A stretch of DNA of 37,695 nucleotides. Source: a virus. The stretch spans positions 1 through 37,695 of the IMG/VR virus record IMGVR_UViG_3300037808_000204; one strand, 5' to 3'. The position numbers were made by a program, and so were the translations under genes. Below are positions 9,283 to 16,483 of the stretch, in pieces. The notes under the pieces are model-generated. The model ran no database searches and was not told where the DNA came from. It was given only the letters and a program-made list of their open reading frames with translations. Numbering within the stretch: position 1 is the first letter of the stretch; each line of letters begins with the position of its first letter.

Positions 9283-9552
9283 TTAGCGCTTAGCAATATC
9301 CCAAGCGGCATCAGAGCCGTGGTTGTCTACTGCCTTGCGCTCTAGCTTCATTCGTTGCTCTCGATTCTTAACCCACTTGTTAGTGGCTTTTGGGAAGTCA
9401 CCGCTAATAGGGTCTAGGTTGACGCGAACAGCTGAAATAAGCCGCGTTGCTGGTTTGTCACATTCTCGACAGGTGCTTGTATAGACGTCATCGTTAGCGA
9501 GTTGCTCGCTTATGTGTCCATCTTCGCACTTAAACTCGAAAAGCCGTCTCAA
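9283..9552 (-). CDS. Small zinc-ribbon protein (FmdB-like), 89 aa
   Basis: TTG start at 9552 with a GAAGAG ribosome site eight bases upstream, overlapping the previous stop by four bases. An N-terminal zinc ribbon: a first half-site with a single Cys (CEDGH, C9) and a CREC pair (C33 and C36) followed by DKPATRLISA, resembling FmdB-type ribbons; the rest is hydrophilic with a basic helix. Genes like this lie between portal and scaffold in many marine podoviruses; the function is unknown. A loose pairing of one Cys plus His in the first half-site makes metal binding likely but not certain. Confidence 0.7.
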   Translation of the reverse strand: MRRLFEFKCEDGHISEQLANDDVYTSTCRECDKPATRLISAVRVNLDPISGDFPKATNKWVKNREQRMKLERKAVDNHGSDAAWDIAKR

Positions 9553-9833
9553 TTGTACAGCTCTTCGTCTTCGTCGGTCTGTGGTTCCAGCGACTGTAAG
9601 TAATCAGTCTCCAGTATCTCAATATTGTCTCTGAGGTTCTGCATAGCTCTGATTACGTTAATTTGTCCCTTCCTAAACCATAGGTCGTTGGAAGAGGTCG
9701 CATTCTCTACTGAATTGATTGAGTCTACCTGGGTGGTAAGCTCTAATAGAAGGACTTGGAAGGCTTCATAGCCCCACAGTTCCTTCATGCTATCAAAATA
9801 GTTCTCAAGAGGGATGTCCCGCTTCTCTGTCAT
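9549..9833 (-). CDS. Hypothetical head-region protein, 94 aa
   Basis: Helical, acidic protein (MTEKRDIPLENYFDSMKEL...) with an internal NDLWFRKGQINVIRAM segment and an acidic tail (TDEDEELYN). It starts on the stop of the HNH gene (TAATG) and overlaps the zinc-ribbon gene by four bases. Position between portal and scaffold matches small helical proteins of other podoviruses that have no assigned function. No motif supports an enzyme. Confidence 0.7.
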   Translation of the reverse strand: MTEKRDIPLENYFDSMKELWGYEAFQVLLLELTTQVDSINSVENATSSNDLWFRKGQINVIRAMQNLRDNIEILETDYLQSLEPQTDEDEELYN

Positions 9834-10348
9834 TAGGCTTCCTCTAAGTACTTTATTGCTTGGATAAGGAGGGCTGTGTCGTCTTTAAAGCCCCCTAGTG
9901 ATGTGTTGCAGTTAGTACAAAGAAGACCGCGTACATCTCCTGTAGAGTGGCAGTGGTCTACGTGAAGGACACCAAAGCGCTGTGATTTGGCTTTAACTCT
10001 ACATATCTTACAACCACCCTCTTGGTGTTTTAATAGAGCGAGGTAGCCTTCGTGGGTAAGTCCGTATTGCTTTAAGTGGTTATCCCTTCGTCGGGAATTG
10101 TCACACGCTTTACAGACATGAGCTAAGCCGTCGCCTGATCTACAATGGCTGTAAAAATGAGAAGGCTCTTTAGTCTCCTCACAATCGGTACAGCGCTTAG
10201 GTCGGGTGCTTCTAGCGTTGTTTCTAGTCTGTACATAAGAGGCTTTACATGTTTTACACTGAGGGTCTAAGTTGTCCTTCCTTGTGGAATCCTTACTAAA
10301 GGCCTCTTTTTCTTTAGTTTCCCCGCATTTACTGCATTGTTTCATCAT
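9833..10348 (-). CDS. HNH endonuclease, recombination endonuclease VII family, 171 aa
   Basis: Two N-terminal Cys4 fingers (CSKC...CKTC and CTDC...CKAC, residues about 4-85) are followed by an endonuclease VII-like domain: YGLTHEGYLALL, CKICRVK, VDHCHSTGDVRGLLC and a second Cys pair (CTNC). The catalytic His-Asp-His core is intact. Family members are phage-borne DNA nucleases, often mobile. It is inserted between the 55-aa gene and the 94-aa gene and has its own promoter and leader hairpin. Start ATG has GAGGAG seven bases upstream. Confidence 0.9.
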   Translation of the reverse strand: MMKQCSKCGETKEKEAFSKDSTRKDNLDPQCKTCKASYVQTRNNARSTRPKRCTDCEETKEPSHFYSHCRSGDGLAHVCKACDNSRRRDNHLKQYGLTHEGYLALLKHQEGGCKICRVKAKSQRFGVLHVDHCHSTGDVRGLLCTNCNTSLGGFKDDTALLIQAIKYLEEA

Positions 10349-10367
10349 ACTTTATCTCCTCAATAGA

Positions 10368-10411
10368 TAAGTAGGCTACTAACAGATTGAGGCTGCTTTC
10401 GCCTAGAGCAG
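10368..10411 (-). promoter_or_regulatory. Conserved leader hairpin of endonuclease VII-type gene (copy 1)
   Basis: In the untranslated leader on the minus strand: a 5-bp stem CTGCT/AGCAG with loop CTAGGCGAA (10393-10411), then the block AGTAGCCTACTTA (10368-10380). The same arrangement precedes the HNH gene at 14407, with changed but still paired stem bases. A structural RNA element in the leader is inferred. Confidence 0.55.
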
Positions 10412-10425
10412 TTAAGCTCTTATAT

Positions 10426-10454
10426 AGCATAACACACTTTTACTCAAATGTCAA
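10426..10454 (-). promoter_or_regulatory. Leftward sigma70 promoter before HNH/scaffold/capsid genes
   Basis: TTGACA (10449-10454), a 17-base spacer, and TATGCT (10426-10431) on the minus strand. Its flank and spacer closely match the promoter at 15.42 kb (both share AAATAAAGCTTGAC). It would drive the HNH, zinc-ribbon, scaffold and capsid genes up to the capsid terminator. Confidence 0.8.
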
Positions 10455-10469
10455 GCTTTATTTACTCTT

Positions 10470-10637
10470 TTATGTTGTTTTCTTCTTAGATACAGCTGGT
10501 TTGGGCTTCTCAGGCCTGCTAATCTGTTCTTTAAGGCTCCTAATTTCCTCATCTAGTGCATTAAACTTAGCGTTAATCTGTTCTGCTAGGTCTTGGAGGT
10601 CGCGGCCTGTGACCACTACTGAATAACTGGTTCCCAT
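10470..10637 (-). CDS. Small coiled-coil protein after portal, 55 aa
   Basis: ATG at 10637 with AGGAGA upstream, TAA at 10470-10472. The sequence (MGTSYSVVVTGRDLQDL, then FNALDEEIRSLKEQI) shows a short beta start and an amphipathic helix suited to coiled-coil formation, ending with a Lys/Pro-rich tail. It follows the portal gene by 14 bases. Role unknown; a head-assembly accessory is plausible. Confidence 0.7.
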   Translation of the reverse strand: MGTSYSVVVTGRDLQDLAEQINAKFNALDEEIRSLKEQISRPEKPKPAVSKKKTT

Positions 10638-10651
10638 AGGGGTTCTCCTGT

Positions 10652-12580
10652 TTATTGTGCTGATTTACCTAGCTGAATTGCTAGTTTACCTTCTTCTAAC
10701 TGCTTACCAACTACAGCAAGCCTTCTATTGAAGTTCTTATCGTCCTCACTATCCATACTAGCGACAATCTTGAGTCTGTCGTTCTCTAGGTCGATTGGAA
10801 TAGCTCTAATGTCTGCCTCATACTTCTTAGCTCTACCGTCACTCTCAGCTGCTTGTCCGTTCAGGGCTGCTGTCTGTGATGCTTGGAAGGCCATTTGAGC
10901 CTGTCTAGCTTCTTCAGCTGCTTTCTGCTCTTCCTCTGAAGGCTGTGCAGCTTCGTCGATGATAGCCATGATCTCTTCTCTGTTAGAGACGTTCATGTGA
11001 TCTACAACGGCCTTCATTAAAGCTGGCTTGACTGGGCTATCGTCTCCCATAGTCTGTAGGAGCTGCACAAGCTGTGCTACTTCGTACTCTCTAGCTACAA
11101 TGCCTAAGTTACCATTGACAATGAACTTGTAGTCCTTTGAAGGGAACGTATCAGGCTCGTATTGCATGTAACGCCAAGCCACCTTAGTGATGAAGGGGAC
11201 TAGGAAGGATTCTTCAAAGTTAAGTTGTGTACGCTTGTGGCGCTTTAGGACGGAGCCTTTCGACATAGACATCGCTGCAGCTGCTTGGTCTGCGTTGATG
11301 TTACCTGGAGACATATCTACAGCGCCTGTGGCTTGTTGCACCATAGCCGCTAATGATTGAGCCTGTGGGAATGTAATCTGAGACACTTCACCGAACTTAA
11401 ACGGGTGTAACACCTCTCTAGGGTCTCCGTTGGTCAATACCACCTTACCAGGCGCTACAGTCGGTTTAGCTCCACGGGGCATACGAGAAGCGTCCATACC
11501 GAGCATAGGATGGACAGTAAGACCTAAGGCATCTACCCTAGCCCTTAGCTCAGCATCGAGCGCCTTCTGGCTGTTATAGCCCTTCTCCACTGTTCCACGG
11601 CCATGGAAGGAACTAGGCAGCTTATCCCACTGGAAAGCTATGACGTTTCTATCGTTCATCATGTTGGGGTTCTGCTCAGCCTTCAACAGCTCTCCGCCAT
11701 CTGCTAAGATGACTATAGCTTCTACGTAGAAGTCTTCTTCCTCTCTGCCTACAATCTCCACTATCTCGGAGTTAGGAGGCATCTTAGCTTCCTCTAGGAG
11801 ATGTCGAGGAACTAAACCGAAGTATTTAGTAAGCCTTGTTTGTCCCTTAGGAGGACTACTTAGTTCTAAGTCAGCTTGTCTATCAGTGTCTGTGACGTCT
11901 GTAGTGATCGGTGTATCTAGGTAGACGCCCTTCTCCTGTAGTATTTCTATGGAATGGGTGGGGACGTCTTTGTCGATTGCACAGCCTAGAGCGTCTTCTA
12001 TGCCCGATGCAGCGCTGTCGATACGGAAGTGTCTAGGCATGACAGGAATCAGCTTAGTCACTGTCCTATCCACCTCTGTGACGCCTACGATGCGTTGATC
12101 ACCTTCAATACGCTCATCAGGACGTGTCTCTGTGACAGTGTCTAGGACAACTTCGCCTATACCAGTGCCGAAGATGGCTGCGTTGAGTATACACTCTGCT
12201 ACCTTCTGTTTAGTGCCTAGACGGGAGAAGTCTTCGTGCATCATAGTTCTTAGATGCTGTATGTCTGTGTTGTCTTCGTCGGCTTTGTCGTCTACGATGT
12301 CAAAGAACTTACCACGTCCAAATGTAGCTTCTTCGATCTCAGCGACATTACTCTCAACCGCCTGTTGAATCGCTGGCGATATAATGCGGCTACGTTCGCT
12401 AGAGCGTGTCTTGTCCTCTTGAGCCCAGATGCCCCTGAAGAGGCGGTAATACTCATCATGCTTCGTCCTGTAGTTGGAGTTGTAGTGTTCTGCCCAGCTA
12501 TCTACTTTATCCATAACCCACGTTTCTAATGAGTCATCAGGACTGGTTCGTTTCTCTTCTAAATCAACAACTGTAGCCAT
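10652..12580 (-). CDS. Portal protein, 642 aa
   Basis: Long late-operon protein after terL, with features of podovirus portals: an N-terminal region with WAEHYNSNYRTKHDEYYRLFRG, SRIISPAIQQAVES, RHFRIDSAASGIEDA, and a Gln/Ala-rich helical C-terminal tail (about 555-640). It forms the dodecameric DNA entry/exit ring at one vertex, to which terminase and tail attach. I start at ATG 12580, with AGGATA just upstream and next to the terL stop; ATG 12601 is an alternative that overlaps terL. Length is close to other marine portals. Confidence 0.9.
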   Translation of the reverse strand: MATVVDLEEKRTSPDDSLETWVMDKVDSWAEHYNSNYRTKHDEYYRLFRGIWAQEDKTRSSERSRIISPAIQQAVESNVAEIEEATFGRGKFFDIVDDKADEDNTDIQHLRTMMHEDFSRLGTKQKVAECILNAAIFGTGIGEVVLDTVTETRPDERIEGDQRIVGVTEVDRTVTKLIPVMPRHFRIDSAASGIEDALGCAIDKDVPTHSIEILQEKGVYLDTPITTDVTDTDRQADLELSSPPKGQTRLTKYFGLVPRHLLEEAKMPPNSEIVEIVGREEEDFYVEAIVILADGGELLKAEQNPNMMNDRNVIAFQWDKLPSSFHGRGTVEKGYNSQKALDAELRARVDALGLTVHPMLGMDASRMPRGAKPTVAPGKVVLTNGDPREVLHPFKFGEVSQITFPQAQSLAAMVQQATGAVDMSPGNINADQAAAAMSMSKGSVLKRHKRTQLNFEESFLVPFITKVAWRYMQYEPDTFPSKDYKFIVNGNLGIVAREYEVAQLVQLLQTMGDDSPVKPALMKAVVDHMNVSNREEIMAIIDEAAQPSEEEQKAAEEARQAQMAFQASQTAALNGQAAESDGRAKKYEADIRAIPIDLENDRLKIVASMDSEDDKNFNRRLAVVGKQLEEGKLAIQLGKSAQ

Positions 12581-12581
12581 A

Positions 12582-13856
12582 TTAATATCCTGATAATTCA
12601 TCTAAGGGTTCGTAATCGTCGTATTCAAAGTCTGCAACGTAAGTTTGCTGCGCTAACTGTGATATATAAGCAAGGGCGTCTACCATATCATCGTGTGTTA
12701 ACACGTCAGGGAACTGAAACAGCTCATCTAAGAACTGTGTAGTCCACTCGCCTTTATTAAAGCGTATAGCGCCATTCTCCATCCTACCTTGAAGCGCCCA
12801 CACCACTCTGTCGGTCTTCTTCTGGTTGCCATGAGTTAGCTCTTCTACGCGGAAGAATCTATTGTGCTTCCGCATTAGGTTTGAGAGGGGGTCATTAACA
12901 GCCTGCTTAGCTATTCCTCTCTCAATACCAAAACCAGCAGGTTGATTAAACTCTACAGCGCTAAACAGCTTCCTGCATGTTTCATCTAATGTCCACCTAC
13001 CAGCTATAATGTCTTTCACCCACCAATTATACGGGCCTTTCTCGTCCTCAAACTCACCCACCTTAACTATAGCGATGGCTGTATTGTCTCTGTTCTTAGC
13101 CCTCTTCTTACCTGTCTGCTCGAAGCCAGCAAGGTCGGCTGCAATGTAATACTCACCACCTTTAGGCTCTTCAGTATTGAAGTGAACCCACTCTTCCTTG
13201 AACTGCTCAGACCCTTTAGCCTGGAAGCTTGCCTCAAACTCTTGTCTAAACGCCCAAGACGCCATTGTCTTCTTAGCTGTGTCTATCTCTTCCTTACTGA
13301 TGTAAGGGTTGTCGTAGCTTGTATAGTGGAAGGCTTCCCAGTCTGGGTCTCCGCTTAGCTCTGCATAGGTATACAACTCATAGAACGAATTTCTACCGGC
13401 AGGTGTGCCGATCATTACTACAGGAGCTAATAAGTCAGCACAGGCTGGTCTTAATATCAGATTCCATGTGTCCTCCTTCATAGTCGCATATTCATCGAGG
13501 ACTAAGAAGTTTAAGGAGACTCCGCGCAGTGTTTCTGGTCTATCAGCACCTTTTAAGTATATCACATTGCCATTAACAAGCGTAATAGTTAAGTTGTTGA
13601 CGTGAGCGCCTTTAATGAGGTCTCCACCTAGTTCATGGAGTTTGTCCCACATCACGTCTCTTGCCATTTGTTGGGTAGGAGCTACATAAAATGTCTTGCC
13701 TCTCTTAGCCTGTAGAGCCGCTACTAATAATCTGTAAGCAGCGTACTCACTCTTACCTGTTCGTCGCCCTGCGGCGATAACCTGGAATCTAGCAGGACTG
13801 TCCCAGCATTCTTTCTGCCAAGGCAGTAGATCGACAGAGAATTCAGTGTTGCTCAC
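12582..13856 (-). CDS. terL: Terminase large subunit, 424 aa
   Basis: The packaging motor. ATPase: Walker A AAGRRTGKS at residues 28-36 and Walker B LNFLVLDEYA with D121-E122. Nuclease domain: AADLAG with D241, D257 in RDNTAIAIVKV, and a late acidic site HDDMVDALAY near residue 395. Start is GTG at 13856, overlapping the HNH stop (GTGA), with AAGGAA eight bases upstream inside the HNH gene. It cuts concatemeric DNA and pumps it into proheads through the portal encoded next. Confidence 0.95.
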   Translation of the reverse strand: MSNTEFSVDLLPWQKECWDSPARFQVIAAGRRTGKSEYAAYRLLVAALQAKRGKTFYVAPTQQMARDVMWDKLHELGGDLIKGAHVNNLTITLVNGNVIYLKGADRPETLRGVSLNFLVLDEYATMKEDTWNLILRPACADLLAPVVMIGTPAGRNSFYELYTYAELSGDPDWEAFHYTSYDNPYISKEEIDTAKKTMASWAFRQEFEASFQAKGSEQFKEEWVHFNTEEPKGGEYYIAADLAGFEQTGKKRAKNRDNTAIAIVKVGEFEDEKGPYNWWVKDIIAGRWTLDETCRKLFSAVEFNQPAGFGIERGIAKQAVNDPLSNLMRKHNRFFRVEELTHGNQKKTDRVVWALQGRMENGAIRFNKGEWTTQFLDELFQFPDVLTHDDMVDALAYISQLAQQTYVADFEYDDYEPLDELSGY

Positions 13857-14407
13857 TTATTGTGTTTCCTTAGATAGTTAGCCGCGCTGTTACAGAAGAG
13901 CGGATTATCTTGAAAGAGGCCTAGAGCATGGTTACATTGTTTACACAAGAGACTGCGGACTTTCCCTGTAGCATGGTCGTGGTCTACACAAAGCGTGCCT
14001 TCAGGGGTCTCAATTTCTTTTATATTACATATGGCGCAGCGTCCATCCTGCTCTGAATACATATTGTCATAATCAGTTCGTGCAAGTCCGTAGGCGCGCT
14101 TTAAGTGTCTATCACGGCGCTGTTCTTTATTGTAAGTGTCTCTTCCTACGCCGGCCATGCAGTCTTTACAATAGCTCTGTAGGCCTGATTTAGACCTTGT
14201 AGAATTAGTGAAACACTCTGCTTTCTTTACTTCCTTACACGCAGCACACTGCTGTTCTTCAACAGAAGGCGTAAAAGTAGAGCGTAGTTTATCGACCGCC
14301 TTTACACAGGGCTTGCAATAACTAAATAGACCGTCTTTGGCCTTGTTGTTCTTACTGAACAGCGCAGTCTCTTTAGTCTCTCTACACTTACTACATTGCT
14401 TCATCAT
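13853..14407 (-). CDS. HNH endonuclease, recombination endonuclease VII family, 184 aa
   Basis: Two tandem Cys4 fingers (CSKC...CKPC at about 4-34 and CAAC...CKDC at about 54-83), then an endonuclease VII-like core: YGLARTDYDNMY, CAICNIK, LCVDHDHATGKVRSLLC and CKQC. All catalytic and metal residues seem present. It is lodged between the endolysin and terL genes with a four-base overlap into terL, so terL translation depends on it. The leader carries a hairpin shared with the HNH gene at 10348. Role: probably a free-standing homing or debranching nuclease; I cannot tell which. Confidence 0.9.
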   Translation of the reverse strand: MMKQCSKCRETKETALFSKNNKAKDGLFSYCKPCVKAVDKLRSTFTPSVEEQQCAACKEVKKAECFTNSTRSKSGLQSYCKDCMAGVGRDTYNKEQRRDRHLKRAYGLARTDYDNMYSEQDGRCAICNIKEIETPEGTLCVDHDHATGKVRSLLCKQCNHALGLFQDNPLFCNSAANYLRKHNK

Positions 14408-14431
14408 ATCACATCCTCCACGATGTTGATT

Positions 14432-14473
14432 TAATTAGGCTACTCACTGGTGGAGCAGCTTTCACCTAAACTG
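14432..14473 (-). promoter_or_regulatory. Conserved leader hairpin of endonuclease VII-type gene (copy 2)
   Basis: On the minus strand a stem CAGTT/AGCTG with loop TAGGTGAA (14456-14473), then AGTAGCCTAATTA (14432-14444) before the HNH gene. Compared with copy 1, stem position two changes from T-A to A-T and one pair becomes G-T, so pairing is kept. A competing pairing GCTGCTC/GAGTAGC is also possible. Confidence 0.55.
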
Positions 14474-14474
14474 T

Positions 14475-14846
14475 TTAGTAACACCAAAGCACAGGTGTTG
14501 TACTGCGTATATCTAAATGGACAAAGCCGTCTGCAACGCCAACGCCTGTGAAGCCCATACTGAGCGCTGCTTCTACAAGCTTACGCCTCTGTGCTCCACC
14601 GTTCACAGCTATATCGGCTGCAATGCCTCTGTTGTGCGTTCCCGGTGTAGCCTTCTTAGCCTCTGCAGGATGCGTAGCGTGTCTGTAGCCCGATGTAATA
14701 ACAAAGGGGAAATCACAGAGATAGCGTAGATTGTCTAGCTTATGGACAAAGCTGGCTTGTATCTCATTACGTCCTGTATGCTTACAGGCGAATTCGTCTC
14801 TTAAAAAGAAGCGGAAGCCTTCATCATTGGTATCAGGAAGCCTCAT
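14475..14846 (-). CDS. Endolysin, peptidase M15 type, 123 aa
   Basis: Contains the M15A-type metallopeptidase pattern: SGYRHATHP, then GTHNRGIAADI (first zinc His and Asp) and GFVHLDIR (second His). The family cleaves peptide crosslinks in peptidoglycan at the end of infection. There is no signal peptide, so it needs a holin. I start at ATG 14846 because AGAGG is six bases upstream; ATG 14870 is an alternative. It overlaps the end of the small terminase gene. Early position in the late operon, far from the membrane-protein genes near 2-4 kb, is notable. Confidence 0.88.
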   Translation of the reverse strand: MRLPDTNDEGFRFFLRDEFACKHTGRNEIQASFVHKLDNLRYLCDFPFVITSGYRHATHPAEAKKATPGTHNRGIAADIAVNGGAQRRKLVEAALSMGFTGVGVADGFVHLDIRSTTPVLWCY

Positions 14847-15219
14847 CATCAACCTCTTCGTAGTCTGCATCAGCTATGTCTTCAGAGACATCTACCTTGT
14901 CGTTCCCAGCTACACTGATGTTTATATTGATTCCTGAAGGCTTCTTAGAATCTGTGGTGTCAAATAGAGACAATGGAGCTAGTCTGTCAAACAAGAGCTT
15001 CCACGCCGCTGCCTGCCCTTTATGGTCATCATCCAGAGCAGCATCAAATATCTTAGTCAACACCTTCTTAGACTTAGGACTGTTTAGCATCCTAGCCTTG
15101 TATTCGTTCATTATAGCAGCATCACCCTTAGGACGACCTACGCTCTTTCGACCACCAGGCTTCTTTGCTGCTAAATCGGCCTTCTTAGGTCTACCGACCC
15201 TCTTCTTGATGTCAGACAA
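14833..15219 (-). CDS. terS: Terminase small subunit with AT-hook motifs, 128 aa
   Basis: Starts with TTG at 15219. The N-terminus has two Gly-Arg-Pro-Lys cores (VGRPKKAD at about 8-15 and VGRPKGD at about 27-33), AT-hook-like motifs suited to A+T-rich minor-groove binding. A helical segment (about 40-80, KARMLNSPKSKKVLTKIF) and an acidic C-terminal tail (DADYEEVDDEAS) follow. It is the first late gene, upstream of terL apart from endolysin and HNH, as expected for the DNA-recognition part of the packaging complex. Confidence 0.8.
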   Translation of the reverse strand: MSDIKKRVGRPKKADLAAKKPGGRKSVGRPKGDAAIMNEYKARMLNSPKSKKVLTKIFDAALDDDHKGQAAAWKLLFDRLAPLSLFDTTDSKKPSGININISVAGNDKVDVSEDIADADYEEVDDEAS

Positions 15220-15230
15220 AAGCTTCTCTC

Positions 15231-15321
15231 TATATAGGCTATTTAGTTCCTATATAGGTGATTTAGTTCTATAGAGCTGAATTGCTCTATAGAGACTAAA
15301 TAACTCTGTAGGACTAAATAG
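15231..15321. repeat. Degenerate ~19-bp tandem repeats in the late leader
   Basis: Five adjoining units at about 15231, 15251, 15270, 15288 and 15307 share TATAKAG followed by an A/T-rich end like ATTTAGTTC. They lie between the late promoter and terS, so they would be transcribed into the terS leader. They could be operator sites or RNA hairpins; the sequence alone does not decide. Confidence 0.6.
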
Positions 15322-15407
15322 TAAAGAATCAAATAAAAGGTTTCTCATATAGGCTAAATACTGCTTTGCTTAATAGTTCCTATATAGTGTGTTGAACTGT
15401 GTTATAC

Positions 15408-15436
15408 ACTATAGCATACTTTAACGCAAAAGTCAA
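15408..15436 (-). promoter_or_regulatory. Main leftward (late) sigma70 promoter
   Basis: TTGACT (15431-15436), exactly 17 bases, and TATAGT (15408-15413) on the minus strand. It lies about 190 bases before terS and is the only strong candidate for starting the late operon. Its -35 flank AAATAAAGCTTGAC is shared with the promoter at 10.45 kb. Confidence 0.85.
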
Positions 15437-16159
15437 GCTTTATTTCATCTAATTACTCTATGTCGTCTATATAGCCTTTTATCGACACGTTATAGTCTCA
15501 TGTACACTACATAGCTTTATAGGCATTATAGCCTAAGCCTTTCTAGGCGGATTTCCATAGTTTATACAGGTCTCCGCAGTGCTACATAGCTCCTTGTTAT
15601 CCAAGGCATTATAGCTCTTGTTAGCTTTATAGACAATGGCGTTAATTAACACCTATTTAGCCTATTATAGCATCATATTCTAGGGAGTCTTTATAGCCCT
15701 GTAGAGCTTCTATAGAGCTATGTAGTTCCTATTTCACTCTTTAGTAAACTGATGAGCCTACCGTCACAATCTACACAGCCTGTAAAGCCACCCCAGCCTC
15801 TATTTCGCCCCACCTTCGACTACATAGCTCTATAGCACGTTAAAGAACGTTAAAGACTCTGCAGCTTCTAGTAACTATATAGTCTATGCAGCCTGGCATG
15901 GCTGAGGAGGCTTCAGAGCGATGGAGTAGAAGAGGCTGTGTAGCTGCCACACTACACAGATCAAAGCAGCCTGATCAGCCTGTCACGCTCTCTCAATAGA
16001 CATTGTCTCACAGCTTCATAGAGCAACGATAGAGCTGAATAGATAGTAGAGGCAGGGATGAATAGGATAGGCAGCACAGAGCTTCTCAGTATTTAGGTCA
16101 ATGAATCCGTAGGCTGTAGCTGTGTTGTAATTAAATAGCAATATAATTGTAATTAGTTG
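15437..16159. other. Non-coding divergent control region
   Basis: No credible gene in either direction; the longest frames lack ribosome sites. The region is full of short TATAG/CTATA motifs (for example CATAGCTCTATAG, TATAGCCT), a tandem AACGTTAAAG pair near 15840-15860, and inverted repeats. It separates early and late operons, so promoters, operators and possibly a replication origin are expected here. I do not see a clear DnaA box array. Confidence 0.6.
15936..15959. repeat. Inverted repeat, 8-bp arms
   Basis: CTGTGTAG and CTACACAG flank an eight-base centre. The same arm sequence forms part of the perfect hairpin after the SSB gene at 24.6 kb. A protein site or a transcript hairpin is possible. 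Confidence 0.5.
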
Positions 16160-16188
16160 TTGACAAGGCTGGCGGTGTTTGAGATAGT
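16125..16188 (+). promoter_or_regulatory. Rightward early sigma70 promoter with A+T-rich upstream element
   Basis: TTGACA (16160-16165), 17 bases, GATAGT (16183-16188). Just upstream is an A+T-rich stretch carrying TTGTAATTA twice (16125-16133 and 16147-16155), which may act as an UP element. It stands 38 bases before the first early gene. Confidence 0.8.
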
Positions 16189-16203
16189 ACACACAACGAA
16201 CAA

Positions 16204-16230
16204 CAACACAGAGAAGGAATAGAACAATGA
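16204..16230 (+). repeat. Duplicated translation leader, copy 1
   Basis: A 27-base stretch including the AAGGAA ribosome site and the first ATG is repeated at 16457-16483 with one mismatch. The leaders, but not the proteins behind them, are alike, so the initiation region was copied alone or has been conserved while the genes diverged. Confidence 0.8.
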
Positions 16231-16439
16231 TAACTCAACACGGCGATAAAGATGACGAGAAGCTAACACCTAAGCAAATGGCACAATATGTAGTAGCTTG
16301 TAAAGTGCATGGAGTTTTCTACGGCGCGCATGAAAACAGCCTAATGACCGACAAAGAGAAGGAAGCTATTGCGGTACAGCTAGACAAACTAGGTAGTAGA
16401 ATAGCTAAACTATTAGGTGACCAAGCCTACTACATGTAA
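16227..16439 (+). CDS. First early protein, hypothetical, 70 aa
   Basis: Starts at ATG 16227 with AAGGAA upstream, directly behind the early promoter. The protein (MITQHGDKDDEKLTPK...) is mostly helical, with a run like DKEKEAIAVQLDKLGSRIAKLL. First genes of such operons often encode host take-over or anti-defence proteins; here nothing identifies the function. Confidence 0.7.
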   Translation: MITQHGDKDDEKLTPKQMAQYVVACKVHGVFYGAHENSLMTDKEKEAIAVQLDKLGSRIAKLLGDQAYYM

Positions 16440-16456
16440 TAGAGACACACTAACCA

Positions 16457-16483
16457 CAACACAGACAAGGAATAGAACAATGA
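16457..16483 (+). repeat. Duplicated translation leader, copy 2
   Basis: Same 27 bases as 16204-16230 except G to C at one position. It ends at the ATG of the 75-aa gene. Confidence 0.8.

Noticed and set aside
14876-15274. Plus-strand frame of 132 residues opposite terS
   Set aside because: No ribosome site; its reverse strand has AT-hook motifs and the late gene order. Treated as a shadow.
15597-15605. DnaA box-like TTATCCAAG in the control region
   Set aside because: A single imperfect match to TTATCCACA with no cluster; not enough to call an origin.
15630-15700. Tiny 15-codon frame in the non-coding region
   Set aside because: No ribosome site and no coupling to any gene.
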